Positions 26,809-37,671 of a DNA stretch of 64,000 nucleotides are shown here, piece after piece. Below the pieces are notes generated by a model. It had not been told where the DNA came from. It searched no databases and worked only from the letters and a program-made list of their open reading frames with translations. Positions within the stretch are counted from its first letter, which is position 1. Each line of letters begins with the position of its first letter. The translations under genes were made by a program, and so were the position numbers. Source of the DNA: Cyanoderma ruficeps (taxonomy: Eukaryota; Chordata; Aves; Passeriformes; Timaliidae); assembly GCA_008694505.1 (NCBI GenBank), contig VZDJ01000868.1, positions 657,640-721,639 on the forward strand, in the 5' to 3' direction.

Positions 26809-27094
26809 AACTCCCTCCTCAACCTGGCACTGCTGCTTTGTCCTTAGAGCCAAATCCCTCACATACAAAGCCTTCCACAAATAAAGCAAAGGCCTTTTCA
26901 AGGAAGTTTCTTATCAATATATTCCAAGTTGCACGGTCACTTTGTTGATATTGTTGGTGCTTTGTTGGTGCTTGTGGCGTGTGCATCCCCAGAGAGGCGG
27001 CCAGGCTGCTCCTTCCTCACCTCAGCCCGGGCTGCCAGGAGATAACAAGGCTGGTTATCACTCCCAAGAGCTTGTCTGAAAGCAGGACTGCTGC

Positions 27095-27145
<51 letters not shown>

Positions 27146-28240
27146 AGGCTTGGTCTGTGGCACTGCTGTCAGCCAAGTTGTGCTGCTGATCCCTGGGGGT
27201 GCCCAGGCCTGGATGCTGCCACAGCACCAGGAAAGGGAACTCTGTTCTGTGAACTGTTCCATCAGTGGGGCCTCTTCAAATGGCAGAGGAAATAGAACAA
27301 AGTTAATTAGGGAGAAGAGAATCTAGCCTGAAATATTCAGAGTACAGAGAGATGAAAGAGGACAGAATAATGCAGAAATTAAATTGTGAACAAAATAAGG
27401 GAGGCGCGCTGAAAAAGGGGTCAGGAACCGTGTGAAGGAGGGCATGAAGACCAGAGGGTGAAAAGCTGATTAGCTGTTAATACACAAGAAGATCTGAAAT
27501 AGTGAGGTAATTGTCTTAGGAAGCAAGAGAAACTTAAAACAGACACACAATAATAGCACCGAGTACAGAAAACTCTTTGATTTTTTTTTTCTTAAGAGAG
27601 CTTTATACAATAAAAAGAACTAAAAGGGGAATGAGACCGTGATGGGAAAAATAAATCAGAAATTGCAAAAGGCATACAAGTAAGGGGAAAGACACAGGAA
27701 AAGATCTAAACGTGCAGTGCATTTAACATCAGCTGCCCAGCATCTGCAATGTCACAGTATTGATGTTTGTTGTCCTGGTGTTCCCTCTAAACTGAAAGGG
27801 AAATCAATTGAACCTAAACAGCAAAATTTTGGCTCTGTGCAACATGGTTCTAGGCACCACTTTTTGGTAAATTCTTGTAGAAAATGAGCAGCAGACAGGT
27901 AATTTAAATTCTGATCCCACTGAAATGGGCAAGGAAAACGCTTTCAGAACAATCCCCTCTTAAATACGAGGATTCAGCTTACATTTTTCTTTAGAATACT
28001 CTCCTATATTCACCTGTTCCTTAAGCCTGGCTGGGTCTTATAGTTCTGCTCAAAAGTACTGTCAAGTGTAATTCATAAAATCCCTTTTAATTCTTTGGGG
28101 AATCATTGAAAGTGCTACAGATTCCTTCATATTTCTAAAGGCGGGTAAAGTGTTTTACTGTGGAGCTGTGAAAGGCAGCATTAAGCAGTACAAAATATGA
28201 ACACAATAGAAATGTGATGACCTGCTAAACTCGAGGGTGT
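26809..28240. other. Non-coding stretch with a hexamer array
   Basis: Holds the (CCCTGT)n array at 27095-27145 and otherwise unique DNA. The three frames that cross the array are low-complexity translations of the repeat and are not genes. Confidence 0.6.
27095..27145. repeat. (CCCTGT)8 array
   Basis: Eight perfect CCCTGT units followed by a final CCC. The minus strand reads (GGGACA)n, nine GGG tracts each separated by three bases, which fits the G3N3 G-quadruplex pattern more than twice over. Perfect unit identity suggests recent expansion or length polymorphism. Confidence 0.97.
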
Positions 28241-28345
28241 CATAGAATCACAATAAAAATCAGGTTGCAGGGCACTTCTGGAGGTCTCCAGTGCAACCTC
28301 CTGCTCAAAGCAAAGCAGGCTTTAAAGTTTAATCAGGTTGCCATG
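28241..28345 (-). mobile_element. CR1 LINE 3' tail fragment, antisense
   Basis: The plus strand begins CATAGAATCACA, the antisense CR1 octamer tail. It continues with the characteristic 'AACCTCCTGCTCAAAGCA' and 'TCAGGTTGCC' blocks. Only the last roughly 100 bases of the element are present and they are diverged. Confidence 0.8.
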
Positions 28346-31300
28346 GTCTATCACACCTTTATGAGAAATTACCACAGAGATTAAGAATGAGCAGATGTTT
28401 CTAGGAGCCAGTTTCCTTCTGTTGTCTCTGTCCAGCCAGAAATAGTAGTCTCTGGATTCTGCAAAGCAGCCTCACACATCAGAGAACAATCAGACTCCAC
28501 TGCTTTCATCCTGAGCAGATGATGCTTCACTGGACAAAGCAATAGCCTTGCTCTGGCCAATGCCCTTGGAAGGAAACCAGTGTGGGCTGCAAGCACAATG
28601 AGCACAGGCTGTTCCTGCACTCCCTGCCCTGAACTCACCCACAGCCATGCCCTAGGACGAGAGAACTGAGAATTGCCTTCTACTGACATTTCTGTTCGGA
28701 AGGAGAAAGTGAAGTGCTTCTGACCCCAATAGTTAGATTTTTAGAAACTCGTTCTCCCACAGATAATGGATTCATTTCTGCTGCATAAAGCAATATGCTC
28801 CTAACCAACAGGATTTCAGGGGAAGAAAAAGCTGCTTCACCCCCAGTACCATCAAAATCCCAGTGATATTCACAGCTCCTTACGCCACAATCAAAACTGA
28901 CCTCAGTACCTGAGGGCACCAGTGAACTGTGCAGGCACTCAGTGACCCAACATTTCAGCCCAGCACCAGACTCCAGGAGCACAGAAATAGCTCAGGGTGC
29001 TGCTGGCTGCTGAGGGCTGGGGGAGGAAGGAGAACCCTGGCTCTGGTAAACACCCCTGCTCCCCATGCCAAATTCAGTGGGTGCTGCACTGGAGAAAAAC
29101 ACACACACACAAAAGTAGAACTCTTGCAAAACAGTCACTACTTCTTTGGTTAAAAACAAGTCTTATTGAACACAGTAAAAGCTGTTAGAGCACTCTTTTG
29201 CTTCCAGTTTTATCAGAACTTCCATTAAATGATGCTGACATGCAATTACTCTACTGTTAAATACCAGGCCACTGCTGAGCTTTGACTAAAGGCCACTAAT
29301 GCATGTCCTGGCAAACAGGCTCTGGGCCATTGTCTGTGCTGGGGAAGGCAAAGAGAGGCTTAGTCAAAACTGCATTAAACTTCTATTTACCATTGTTTTT
29401 GTAAGCAATAAAATTCTGAAACAGAAGTACAGGGGCTTCTATCTTGTAGTCAGAATATTTGGCAATTCTTCCTGCTGTTTTATGAGAAAGTTTGAAGAAC
29501 CAGGGTTCAATGTCTGCAAGAGGAACCTGAACATTTCTCTGAATTTGCTTCATATCAAGTAACTGACACTGTTTAGTAGAGAATCACAAATTATAACCTG
29601 GTCCTGAGGTCTCAATGACATTTTGACATAAGTGGTCCCTTCCCCACCAGCGTTTATTGCTGCAGTCTGAGCCCTGTGCCTTCCCCCAGGGCATTAACCC
29701 AGGTTATCTGCAGGGTCCATCAGGGCAGCACAGTGTGGGAGCAGCTCTTTCCTCACCCCCAGCACCCCAGAGCAGCCCAGAGTGGCTTCCACAGCAAACT
29801 CTGGGTTAGGAAAGGAGCTGACAGCTGGGCTGGGATACACAGGAGTGGGACACACAGGCTGTGACACCCTCACAAGGGCTTCCCCTCATCACTGAAAGAC
29901 CCTTATAAAAAACTGGTGAGGAGAAAAGGGAGCCTGAGGGAAGTGAACAGCTCAGGAAAAAGGGTTTAAACACAGACAGGTGTCCCTTGCAGCCAAAGAG
30001 CAGAGCTGGGCTGTCAGAGCCTGTGCCTGGAGATCCACCTGAGTGCAGATGTTCACCAGGATGGACACAGCACACGCCCAGGGCCCAGCTGCACAGCTCA
30101 TCCTGCAGGTCCACCTGCAGCCTGGGCTGGGGCAGACACCAAGGAACAGCAGCAGGGAACATCCTGCGCCCAAGGGGAGAACCCTACCAAGATTTTACTT
30201 CCCAGGCTACTGTGCTGTATCAGTTCTCTTAAAATTAAAATGGTTTTGATCAGATAAAGCAGCACTACAAGGAACTGTTGCTCAATCATTGATGCCTCTG
30301 AGATAAGACGTCATAAATAAGTAAAATTTAGGCTGTTAGAACTCCACTTTCCTGTATTTTATTTAACGCAGGTTTATTAGTCCACATTTACATCAAAGAA
30401 GAAACCTTTTGTTACAGTGAAGAGAAGAAGGGAAGGGATGCTTGAAATCTTTCAAGCTCTTAGAAGACTACTAAACACAGGAGAGTGTTATGAAAATCCT
30501 TATTTCATAATCCCTAGAAAGAATTAAGCTGTTTATAATGTGAAAAACTTTAAACTCTTTCATTATTTAAAAATCATTGTGAAAAAAAAAATCTGCCTAT
30601 GGGTAAAATTTTATAAACAGAGACACCTAAAAATATTTTAACATGAGTCCATGGCTCTCTTTACAGAAGCATTTGCATAATGGACCAGCCCTTTTCCCTG
30701 CACAGAGCCTGAGGGGGTGGCCATGCGCTGTGGGGTGGGACAGCGGAGTCCCCTGTGGTGCTCAGCATCTGCCACCTCCCCTGCCTGCCTCCAGAGCCCA
30801 GCTCTGCAAGAGGCTCACCAGGAGTAGAGCACAAAATGTCTGCCTGTACCCCACCCTCCTCTGGAAACCCCTCACACCCCCCAAACCTCCAGAGCAGCTC
30901 TGGGGCCCCCTGGGCTCTCCAGCAGCAGCACGTCCAGACCTGGTGCTCAGCAGGGATCTGCTCCCACGCCAGCCCCATCAGAGCTGCTCCAGCCCCACAC
31001 CTTGCCAGGTGCTGTTTGTCCTTGTCAAAGCATCTTTCCTGACTGACATTTAAGGCTTAGACTACTTCCACTTGGGCAAAATGCCCCGATGAGTTACCCA
31101 GTGCAACAGAACAGCACAAATTGCTTTGTTAGGCTCACAAACATTGACAAACACTAAATTTCACTCAAGTCTATCACGATCCCTAAGAGTCATTGAAATC
31201 TTCCCAAACACACCACTGCTTTCAATCAAACCCATGCAGTGAGATACTTCAGCTTTTTTATAACCCTCCTGTTGAGTGACAGAGGCTTCTCTTCCACTGA

Positions 31301-34300
31301 ATTAATTCCCTGTGTTGTTGGAGCTACAAAATAAGCCCCTCACAGCAGCCCAGAGTTGTGAGAACCTGACCCTCCTCCTCTTCCTCACAACCCCTCACTC
31401 TCAAAGTCCTGAAGAGCAGCAGATAAAATGCTGGGAATCCACAGGGCTGCAGGTGACCAGGGTGGCCTCGCTGTTCCAAGCTGTAATTGAAAGGCAGATC
31501 TGCTGTCCTGCACCTCAGCACTCTGTCTGTGCCAAGCAGGTACCAAACCACCCTCACCCTGCTCTGAGAGCAGCCTGGGCCTCTGCACAGGGACAATCAT
31601 CCTGCAAAATAGAAAGAGGCACTCAAGCCCAGAAAACTGCGGCAGAAATTGTCATTTGACAGGAAACTTGACAAATGCCAAGAACACTTCTTGGAGAAAA
31701 CCAAGACCTTTAAATGTTCAGAAGAAAGAAGGTGGAGAGTTTTCTATCTGAGCTGTTGAAGCTTCAGTTTTGTCCTGCCCTGCATCTCCTGCTCTCAGTG
31801 CAGTCTGTGAACCTGCACTACTGAACTGGCAAACAAAGGAGACAGGAGGCTGTCCAAAGCTGGGTCAGGAATCCTTTAGTAAAGACAGGAATAAAACTCC
31901 AGCCATGGATGAGCATCTGGTCTTAACTTCACACTTGGAAGCCAAAGCCATGATGTACTTCTGAACTGCAGTCCTATGAACTCCAACCCATTGTACTTTT
32001 CGTGATCAGCCTACATGGTTGAAAAAAAAATTGAACTTTTGAGTACTTTTTTTCCAATAAAGTACAGACAATAAAACATACTGCAAGTCTACGTTTTTTA
32101 ACCTTCTTGATATGGCACAGAAATCAAAATAATTCAGTTTCAGGAACTGAGTTTAATTCTGCACCAGCTGCAAGGTGCAGCTGTATTGTAAAATACATTA
32201 TTTTATTTGTTTTTGAAGTCTAATAATGATCTACCATTGCCCATTTCAGTGGTATTTGGATATTACTATGTTTCTGTAATATTAATAACATCATAATCTT
32301 CATTAGTATGCAAATATATACCATCTGATGAGCTCCCGTTCTCTTCCATGAGCTCCTTTGTTGTTGCAGCCTCATGAATTTCATTATGACACAAGATTAT
32401 TATCAGACAGTGGGAAGTGGAGGTGGGGAATAGAATGACGTGGAAATTATAATCCCTTGGTTTAATAATGAATCCAGTCTCATATTCCAGTTTGGTTTTG
32501 CACAAGCTGCTTGTGAGAGAAAAGGGAGCAAAAGGGAAGAAATTCTTCAGGAAGTGCTCCTGTACAGTGACCTTTCAGGCAGATGCCACTGGAGGGGTGC
32601 ACTGCAGGGAGATGCTCCTCAGCCCTGTGTCTAATTTACATTTCAAAAAACAACAATGATCCTATCCGAATGTTTTTTCTATTCATAGCTTTACAGATGG
32701 CAAAGAAAACAAGAGAATTCATGCCATTCAAAAACTTGTGGCCATTTCCTCTCCAGTTAGACTGATACCAATTATCAGCCTTCGTCTGCAATCACAATAA
32801 TTACTAAAAAACTGTAATTATTCTTGGAGCAGCCTGTGGTTGTAAAAATAAACACCATTTGACAGACTAGCAAAAAGCTTGTAGGAGTGCAAATATTCTT
32901 TCCAGTATGAAAACACAGGGTCCACATCCAGAGCAGCCAAGTCTGGGTCCTCTCAATTTCAGCATTCCCACTGTGGGGCCTCCCAGCTCTGTGCTTTTAG
33001 GCTAGAGGGACTTTGGGGCAAAGATAAAGCAACAGAAATTATGGGATTGAGTAGGAAAAGCCCACTGGGCCTCCCAGCACTGCCCTGTTCTCTGTCCAGC
33101 CCTGGCAATTGTGCAGCTCCCTCCAGAGCTGTGGGAGACACTGCAGCAGGGTCATTAAACTGCTGCTGGCACACCAGAAGAGCAGCTAGAGTTTTCTTAG
33201 CAAAATAGAAACCAACTCCTTCTAAGTCATATAAAATCCAGCAATTCTTAGAAACAAACGTGATTCCTTAGAAAATAAATTGAAGTCACTTAGGTTGTGT
33301 TGAGATCCAGTATTAAAAACAGATTCTATGCCTCCTGTAAAATTTTGTATTTTACCTGAATTGCTGCTTAGGTATTATTAATGCTTATCAAATCAACCTT
33401 ATTATTAAAACCTACAGTGCTCTCTACAACAGGCACACCCAGGACCTGATTTGGATGTTTAGTCAATTGTAGAAAATCTCATCAGCATTAATACGGGATT
33501 ATCTTCTCCTTTCCTGTGAAGTATGACTGCACATCAGCTAACATCATCATGTGAATTTAGGTGACATGAACTGCTGTTGTTTATTAACCAATTTGTTAGA
33601 TGTCTCCCCTTCTCAAAGGAGATTTTAGTACTAGAACAAGACTTATCTCCAGAAACTCCATGAATGATGTAATTATTCTAAGCTATTTATCACAGAAAAG
33701 ATTAGTAAACTCCACAAGAATGCCCAATTTCAAAAGCTATTTCGGATTACTTATCAAAAAGAAGTGTGAATTATTACATTATGTGACCTACAATGTAAGA
33801 TTTCTTTGGCTTTTTTTTTTTGCTATTTGAAACTTACATTCAAACACTAATACAAATATGTTTATATTTTAAAATGCATACTAGCAATTCAAAATCACAG
33901 ATTAATTAAAACACTGCCTGGTTTCCTATTCTCCTAGTGGCTGCTGTCAAAAATCAGAACTTCTGTCATACTGAAGTTGCCCTGACAAGCTCAGAGTTGT
34001 TCACTTTCTTCTCCTCCTCATTAAGGAAGAACCTGTCATTAAAAGAAAGTATTTGAAGCAAGAAAAGGGATGTGTGAGTCTATTTAAAGCAAGCAGGAAA
34101 TGTGTTTGGACTTTGATTATGGCAATTAAAAAAGCCCCGCTATTCAAAGATGGTGATTTTTTAGTATTTAAATAACACTTCGCATTCTTCTAAGACATTT
34201 TACCAAGAAGATTGTTCAATTAGGTGATAAAAGATTACTTTTGTCTTTGAAGCTGAAATATGTAACCATTATTTCTTATCTGTCTAGAATTAGAAAAGCT

Positions 34301-35134
34301 TCAATGTCATATATTTTACAGGACTCATTATCAAAATTCGTCAGACTTCATAAAACAAACAAATGCTTCACTTCCTGCCCTTGTTTAATCTCAGTAAAAC
34401 AATTTCTTCCATGCTTTGAAAAGGAACATTTCTTTCAACGTTTGATAGAGCAATATCTTTTTATTTTCAAATTGCACAGGCTGTGGTTGGGAAGCCACAA
34501 CCACCTTTCTTTCAAAGCATGAGAAATGGGGTGCTTGTCAGGAATGTATTTTAAGAGGAAGGCTCAGACAGATCAGGGTTGGCAAAGAAAAAAAATGTTA
34601 TCTTTTTTTTTAAGGCCAGAACAATCCTAAAATGCAACTTAAAATGTCCAAGTAGGTCAGATCACAATGCAAAATGAAGTACCATGACACAAAATCATAA
34701 TTATTTCAATAATAAGTAACAAATTAATCTTTATCTCCTACTGATTTGAATGTTGAAAAATATTCATGCCATTTGTACATGAAAAATTTTTAGTGGCAAA
34801 ACACACAGAGCTGGAAAATCCTGTGAGGAATTACATTTTCATATATTTTCTAAGCTTTGACTACTAGTCCATCCTGCTGAAATTACATTATTTTGGATCT
34901 CTAAGCAGAACTTGCAAAGTACCGTCAGTTTTTAGATAATCTACCATTAGTATTTCCATCATTAACCTTCAAATTTATACTTCCCCCTAAATTCCAAATT
35001 GTGTTGGTCTAATGATGTCAGGACGCTGCTCATTCACTGTGGGACAGAGAAGTAGGTGCAGTTGTTTATAACAGTTTCGATGAGAAGTAAAAGTACATCA
35101 TCCATTTCCTTCAATGCCCTACACCCATCACTGA
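28346..35134. other. Unique non-coding stretch
   Basis: About 6.8 kb. GC-richer patches at 29.65-30.18, 30.64-31.05 and 31.3-31.66 kb alternate with very AT-rich DNA at 32-35 kb. A short (AC)n lies at 29099-29110 and a T11 run at 33811-33821. No gene or transposon recognised. A minus-strand frame at 32266-32505 was considered and not called. Confidence 0.55.
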
Positions 35135-35234
35135 AATCACAGAGTCACAGAATCAGCCAGGCTGGAGAAGACCTTTGAGACCATCTAGTCCAGGCTGTGA
35201 CCCCACCCTGTCACCACACCATGGCACCAAGTGC
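35135..35234 (-). mobile_element. CR1 LINE, 3' end, antisense (left part)
   Basis: Antisense CR1 terminus: AATCACAGAGTCACAGAATC is the reverse-complemented tail. It is followed by 'GAGACCATCTAGTCCAGG'. The element is interrupted after AAGTGC by an LTR and resumes at 35799 with the same six bases. The two halves are one insertion. Confidence 0.9.
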
Positions 35235-35798
35235 TGTAGACATTCGCTGGGGAGCTGCTGAACCGGCTAGCTCGCTCCCTGGCCTCCACATGTGACGGGC
35301 TGGGTGGGTCCCAACCTCAGGCTGAAGCGTGGTCCTCGACATAGAAGAAAGAGTGGACTCTCACTTGGTTTTAGATGGTTTTATCCCTCCAGGATACCTC
35401 CCACGTGCAGATGGTCAGTGCAGGGAGGCAGAGACTCCCAGAGCCCAGGCGAAAAGCCAGAACCCCAGAGCGAGAGTGACCGGCAGCCCTCTGCTCTCAC
35501 CTCATGTACAGGAGGTGTCTCTTGGACAGAAAAGAACTTGGAACCAATGGCAGGGGAGGAGGGGGGTGTGAACAGTAAGGAACACTTAGCAAGACAATGG
35601 AAGAAGGTGGCACCCAGGTACCTGGTCAAATCCAAGGGCTTTCTCCCCAGAATCTTCTAGCTCTTACAAGGTGATTGACACAAGGGAAACACAAGGGAAA
35701 CACCATCGGGGTTTGGGATAGGGGGGTAGGGACAAACCATTATGAACATGTAACCAAGTGTACAGAACATTGGAAAACCCAAATCCTGCACTGCAACA
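35235..35798 (-). mobile_element. Solo ERV LTR (564 bp) inside a CR1
   Basis: TGTAGACATT...CTGCAACA with TG...CA ends, flanked on both sides by a perfect AAGTGC (35229-35234 and 35799-35804). Removing the LTR and one AAGTGC restores CR1 continuity, which independently proves both borders. The minus strand has a GGATAAAACC TATA-like box as in the LTR at 26132, and begins TGTTGCAGTGC, reminiscent of that family. This supports minus orientation. A 10-bp ACAAGGGAAA direct repeat occurs near 35683-35703. No second LTR or viral frames adjoin it. Six-base duplication suggests an ERVK-like integrase. Confidence 0.92.
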
Positions 35799-36195
35799 AA
35801 GTGCCACGTCCAGCCTTTCCTTAACACCTGCAGGGACAGTGACTCCACCACCTCCCCGGGCAGCCCATTCCAATGCCCAGTCACCCATGTATAGAACTGT
35901 CCCTAATGTCCAGCCTAAACCTCCCCTGGCGCAGCTTAAGGCCGTGTCCTCCTGTCCTGTCCCTGTTCCCTGGGATAAGAGGAGCCCGACCCACAGCTGG
36001 CTGCACCCTTCTGTCGGGGAGTTGTAGGGAGTGATGAGGTCTCCCCTGAGCCTCCTCTTCTCCAGGATAAACAACCCCAGCTCCCTCAGCTGCTCCTCAC
36101 AGGACTTGTGTTCCAGACCCTTCACCAGCCCTGCTGCCCTTCAGCATCCACCCAAAATGGGGGCCCAGAACTGGACACAGCACTCCAGGTGTGTC
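35799..36195 (-). mobile_element. CR1 LINE, antisense (right part)
   Basis: Continuation of 35135-35234 toward the element's 5' side. Blocks recognised include 'AGTGCCACGTCCAGCCTTTC', 'CAGGGACAGTGACTCCACCA', 'GGCAGCCCATTCCAATGCC', 'TCTCCCCTGAGCCTCCTCTT' and 'GCCCAGAACTGGACACAGCA'. These lie in antisense order. The match fades near 36195. Any open frame is a shadow of the repeat. No intact reverse transcriptase is present. Confidence 0.92.
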
Positions 36196-37057
36196 CCTGC
36201 TGCTCCTCTGCCAAGGGAAGCACAGGCAGCTGCAGTCTGGGGCTGCTGTGGGGATGTGCTGCCCTCCCTTTACACAGGATTGGCACATCCAGCACTGGAA
36301 AATACCAATTCCAGTGACACCACCCCAGTTAGAAGTACCCAGCAATAGCTCTCTGACTAGCTAACAACCATGCCTTCACCAACAGGCTTAATTTCAAAAA
36401 TAAATCACATTGTGGATTCTTCTCCTTTTGTCTTTTGCCTTTCTTCCAAACTTAACCATCCCCAACCAAATCCAATGGTAAGTCAGTCCAGCACTAACTT
36501 CTTCACTTGTGTTATGTTAAGGTGTCAACAGATTCAGTCATGAAATCATATAAACCACGAGATATAAACACAGAACAGGTCTCCCAATCCAACTGTATTC
36601 TGAGAATTTTTCTGCCCTCTGAAACTTTTGTGAGCCATGGCACATTAAAATTCCCAACATTGCTGCAAGGGTCTGAGTGTCAGAAAAGCAAGGGCTGGCA
36701 CAAAGTCTGAAGAGAGGCTCACCAGGAACTGCAGAACACATTAGAGAACTCAACCTCTCAAAGTTCATGCATTTAAACAGCATAAACAGTTTGGCCTTAC
36801 ACTTCACAAACGGCCCTTTTTAACATGCTCTCTTCTGCAGCCTTGAGTTAAGCAAGATTCTTTTCATTGCTTATTGACTCCAAAACTGGAGCATGTCAGC
36901 CTATTATGAACATTTTCCTAATACTTACAATTTATTGCTTTCCTTTATTCTTTAATTAAGGGTTGTATCTACACTTGTGAGAGATATTTAATAGCTGGCA
37001 ATTTTTTTTGAGATCTTACACAAGGTAGTCTTGCAGTGACTACAGGTTAATAGATGG
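36196..37057. other. Unique non-coding stretch
   Basis: About 0.9 kb between the split CR1 and the next LTR. It becomes strongly AT-rich after 36840. No repeat or gene recognised. Confidence 0.55.
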
Positions 37058-37671
37058 TGTTATAAAAGATTAGTAGCCAATATAATATAAAGCAATTTTA
37101 TTTCACTATGAAAAGGCATCTCAGACAGCCACAATAACAGAGACAACTCCAATCCCGGGAATCGAATGTTGGGTGAAGGCAGAGTCAGCCTCAATCGAGC
37201 CGAACTCCTCCCGTTCACAAACTCCCTCTTCTGGGGACAGTTTTTATACAGTTTATTTCCCTTAAGGCAGGGTCTTCTGTCCACCCTTGGTCAGTTGGAT
37301 ATTCATGTAACTTCTCTCTTGCATTTGGTTCTTCCAAGCCTCTTTAAGGGCAGGGATGAGGGCTTGATTTGATTTGCGGGAATCCGGCATTGGGATGCTC
37401 ATCCCTGACTGTCTTATCACAGATCCATATCAGGTATCAATCACTGGGTGTATTCCAGCCCAGCCCTGGTAAGGAGCCATCTCCGACCCAGCCACTTCTT
37501 TTCTCTTGTAAATTGGAGTTTTCTTTGGTCCGTGTTTCACAACTGCAAACCTTCCTTCTGCTTAGGGCTTTCTTACAGTATTGGGTCTTTTAATTTTCAA
37601 GCATGGATTAATATATATGTCATGTATCACACCACATTAGTTTGAAGCACAAATTTATCTTATATACCACA
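37058..37671 (-). mobile_element. Solo ERV LTR (614 bp), antisense
   Basis: Runs from TGTTATAAAAG to TATATACCACA with TG...CA ends and is flanked by a perfect 5-bp duplication GATGG (37053-37057 and 37672-37676). On the minus strand a TATA box, TGTATAAAAA (37241-37250), is followed about 145 bases later by AATAAA (37097-37102). This is a normal LTR R-region spacing and fixes the orientation. It is a solo LTR with no adjoining viral frames. Five-base duplication fits ERVL or ERV1-type integration. The family name cannot be assigned from sequence alone. Confidence 0.88.
37241..37250 (-). promoter_or_regulatory. TATA box of antisense LTR
   Basis: TGTATAAAAA on the minus strand inside the 37058-37671 LTR, correctly spaced upstream of AATAAA at 37097-37102. 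If active it would start transcription toward lower coordinates. Activity is not known. Confidence 0.6.

Noticed and set aside
27095..27145. CRISPR-like or telomeric repeat
   Set aside because: Repeats have no spacers, so it is not CRISPR. The unit CCCTGT is not the vertebrate telomere unit CCCTAA.
32266..32505. 79-codon minus-strand frame with acidic C-terminus
   Set aside because: Its composition looks somewhat protein-like, but there is no recognised family, no paired splice sites, and the AT-rich DNA makes chance likely. Cross-species codon conservation would decide.
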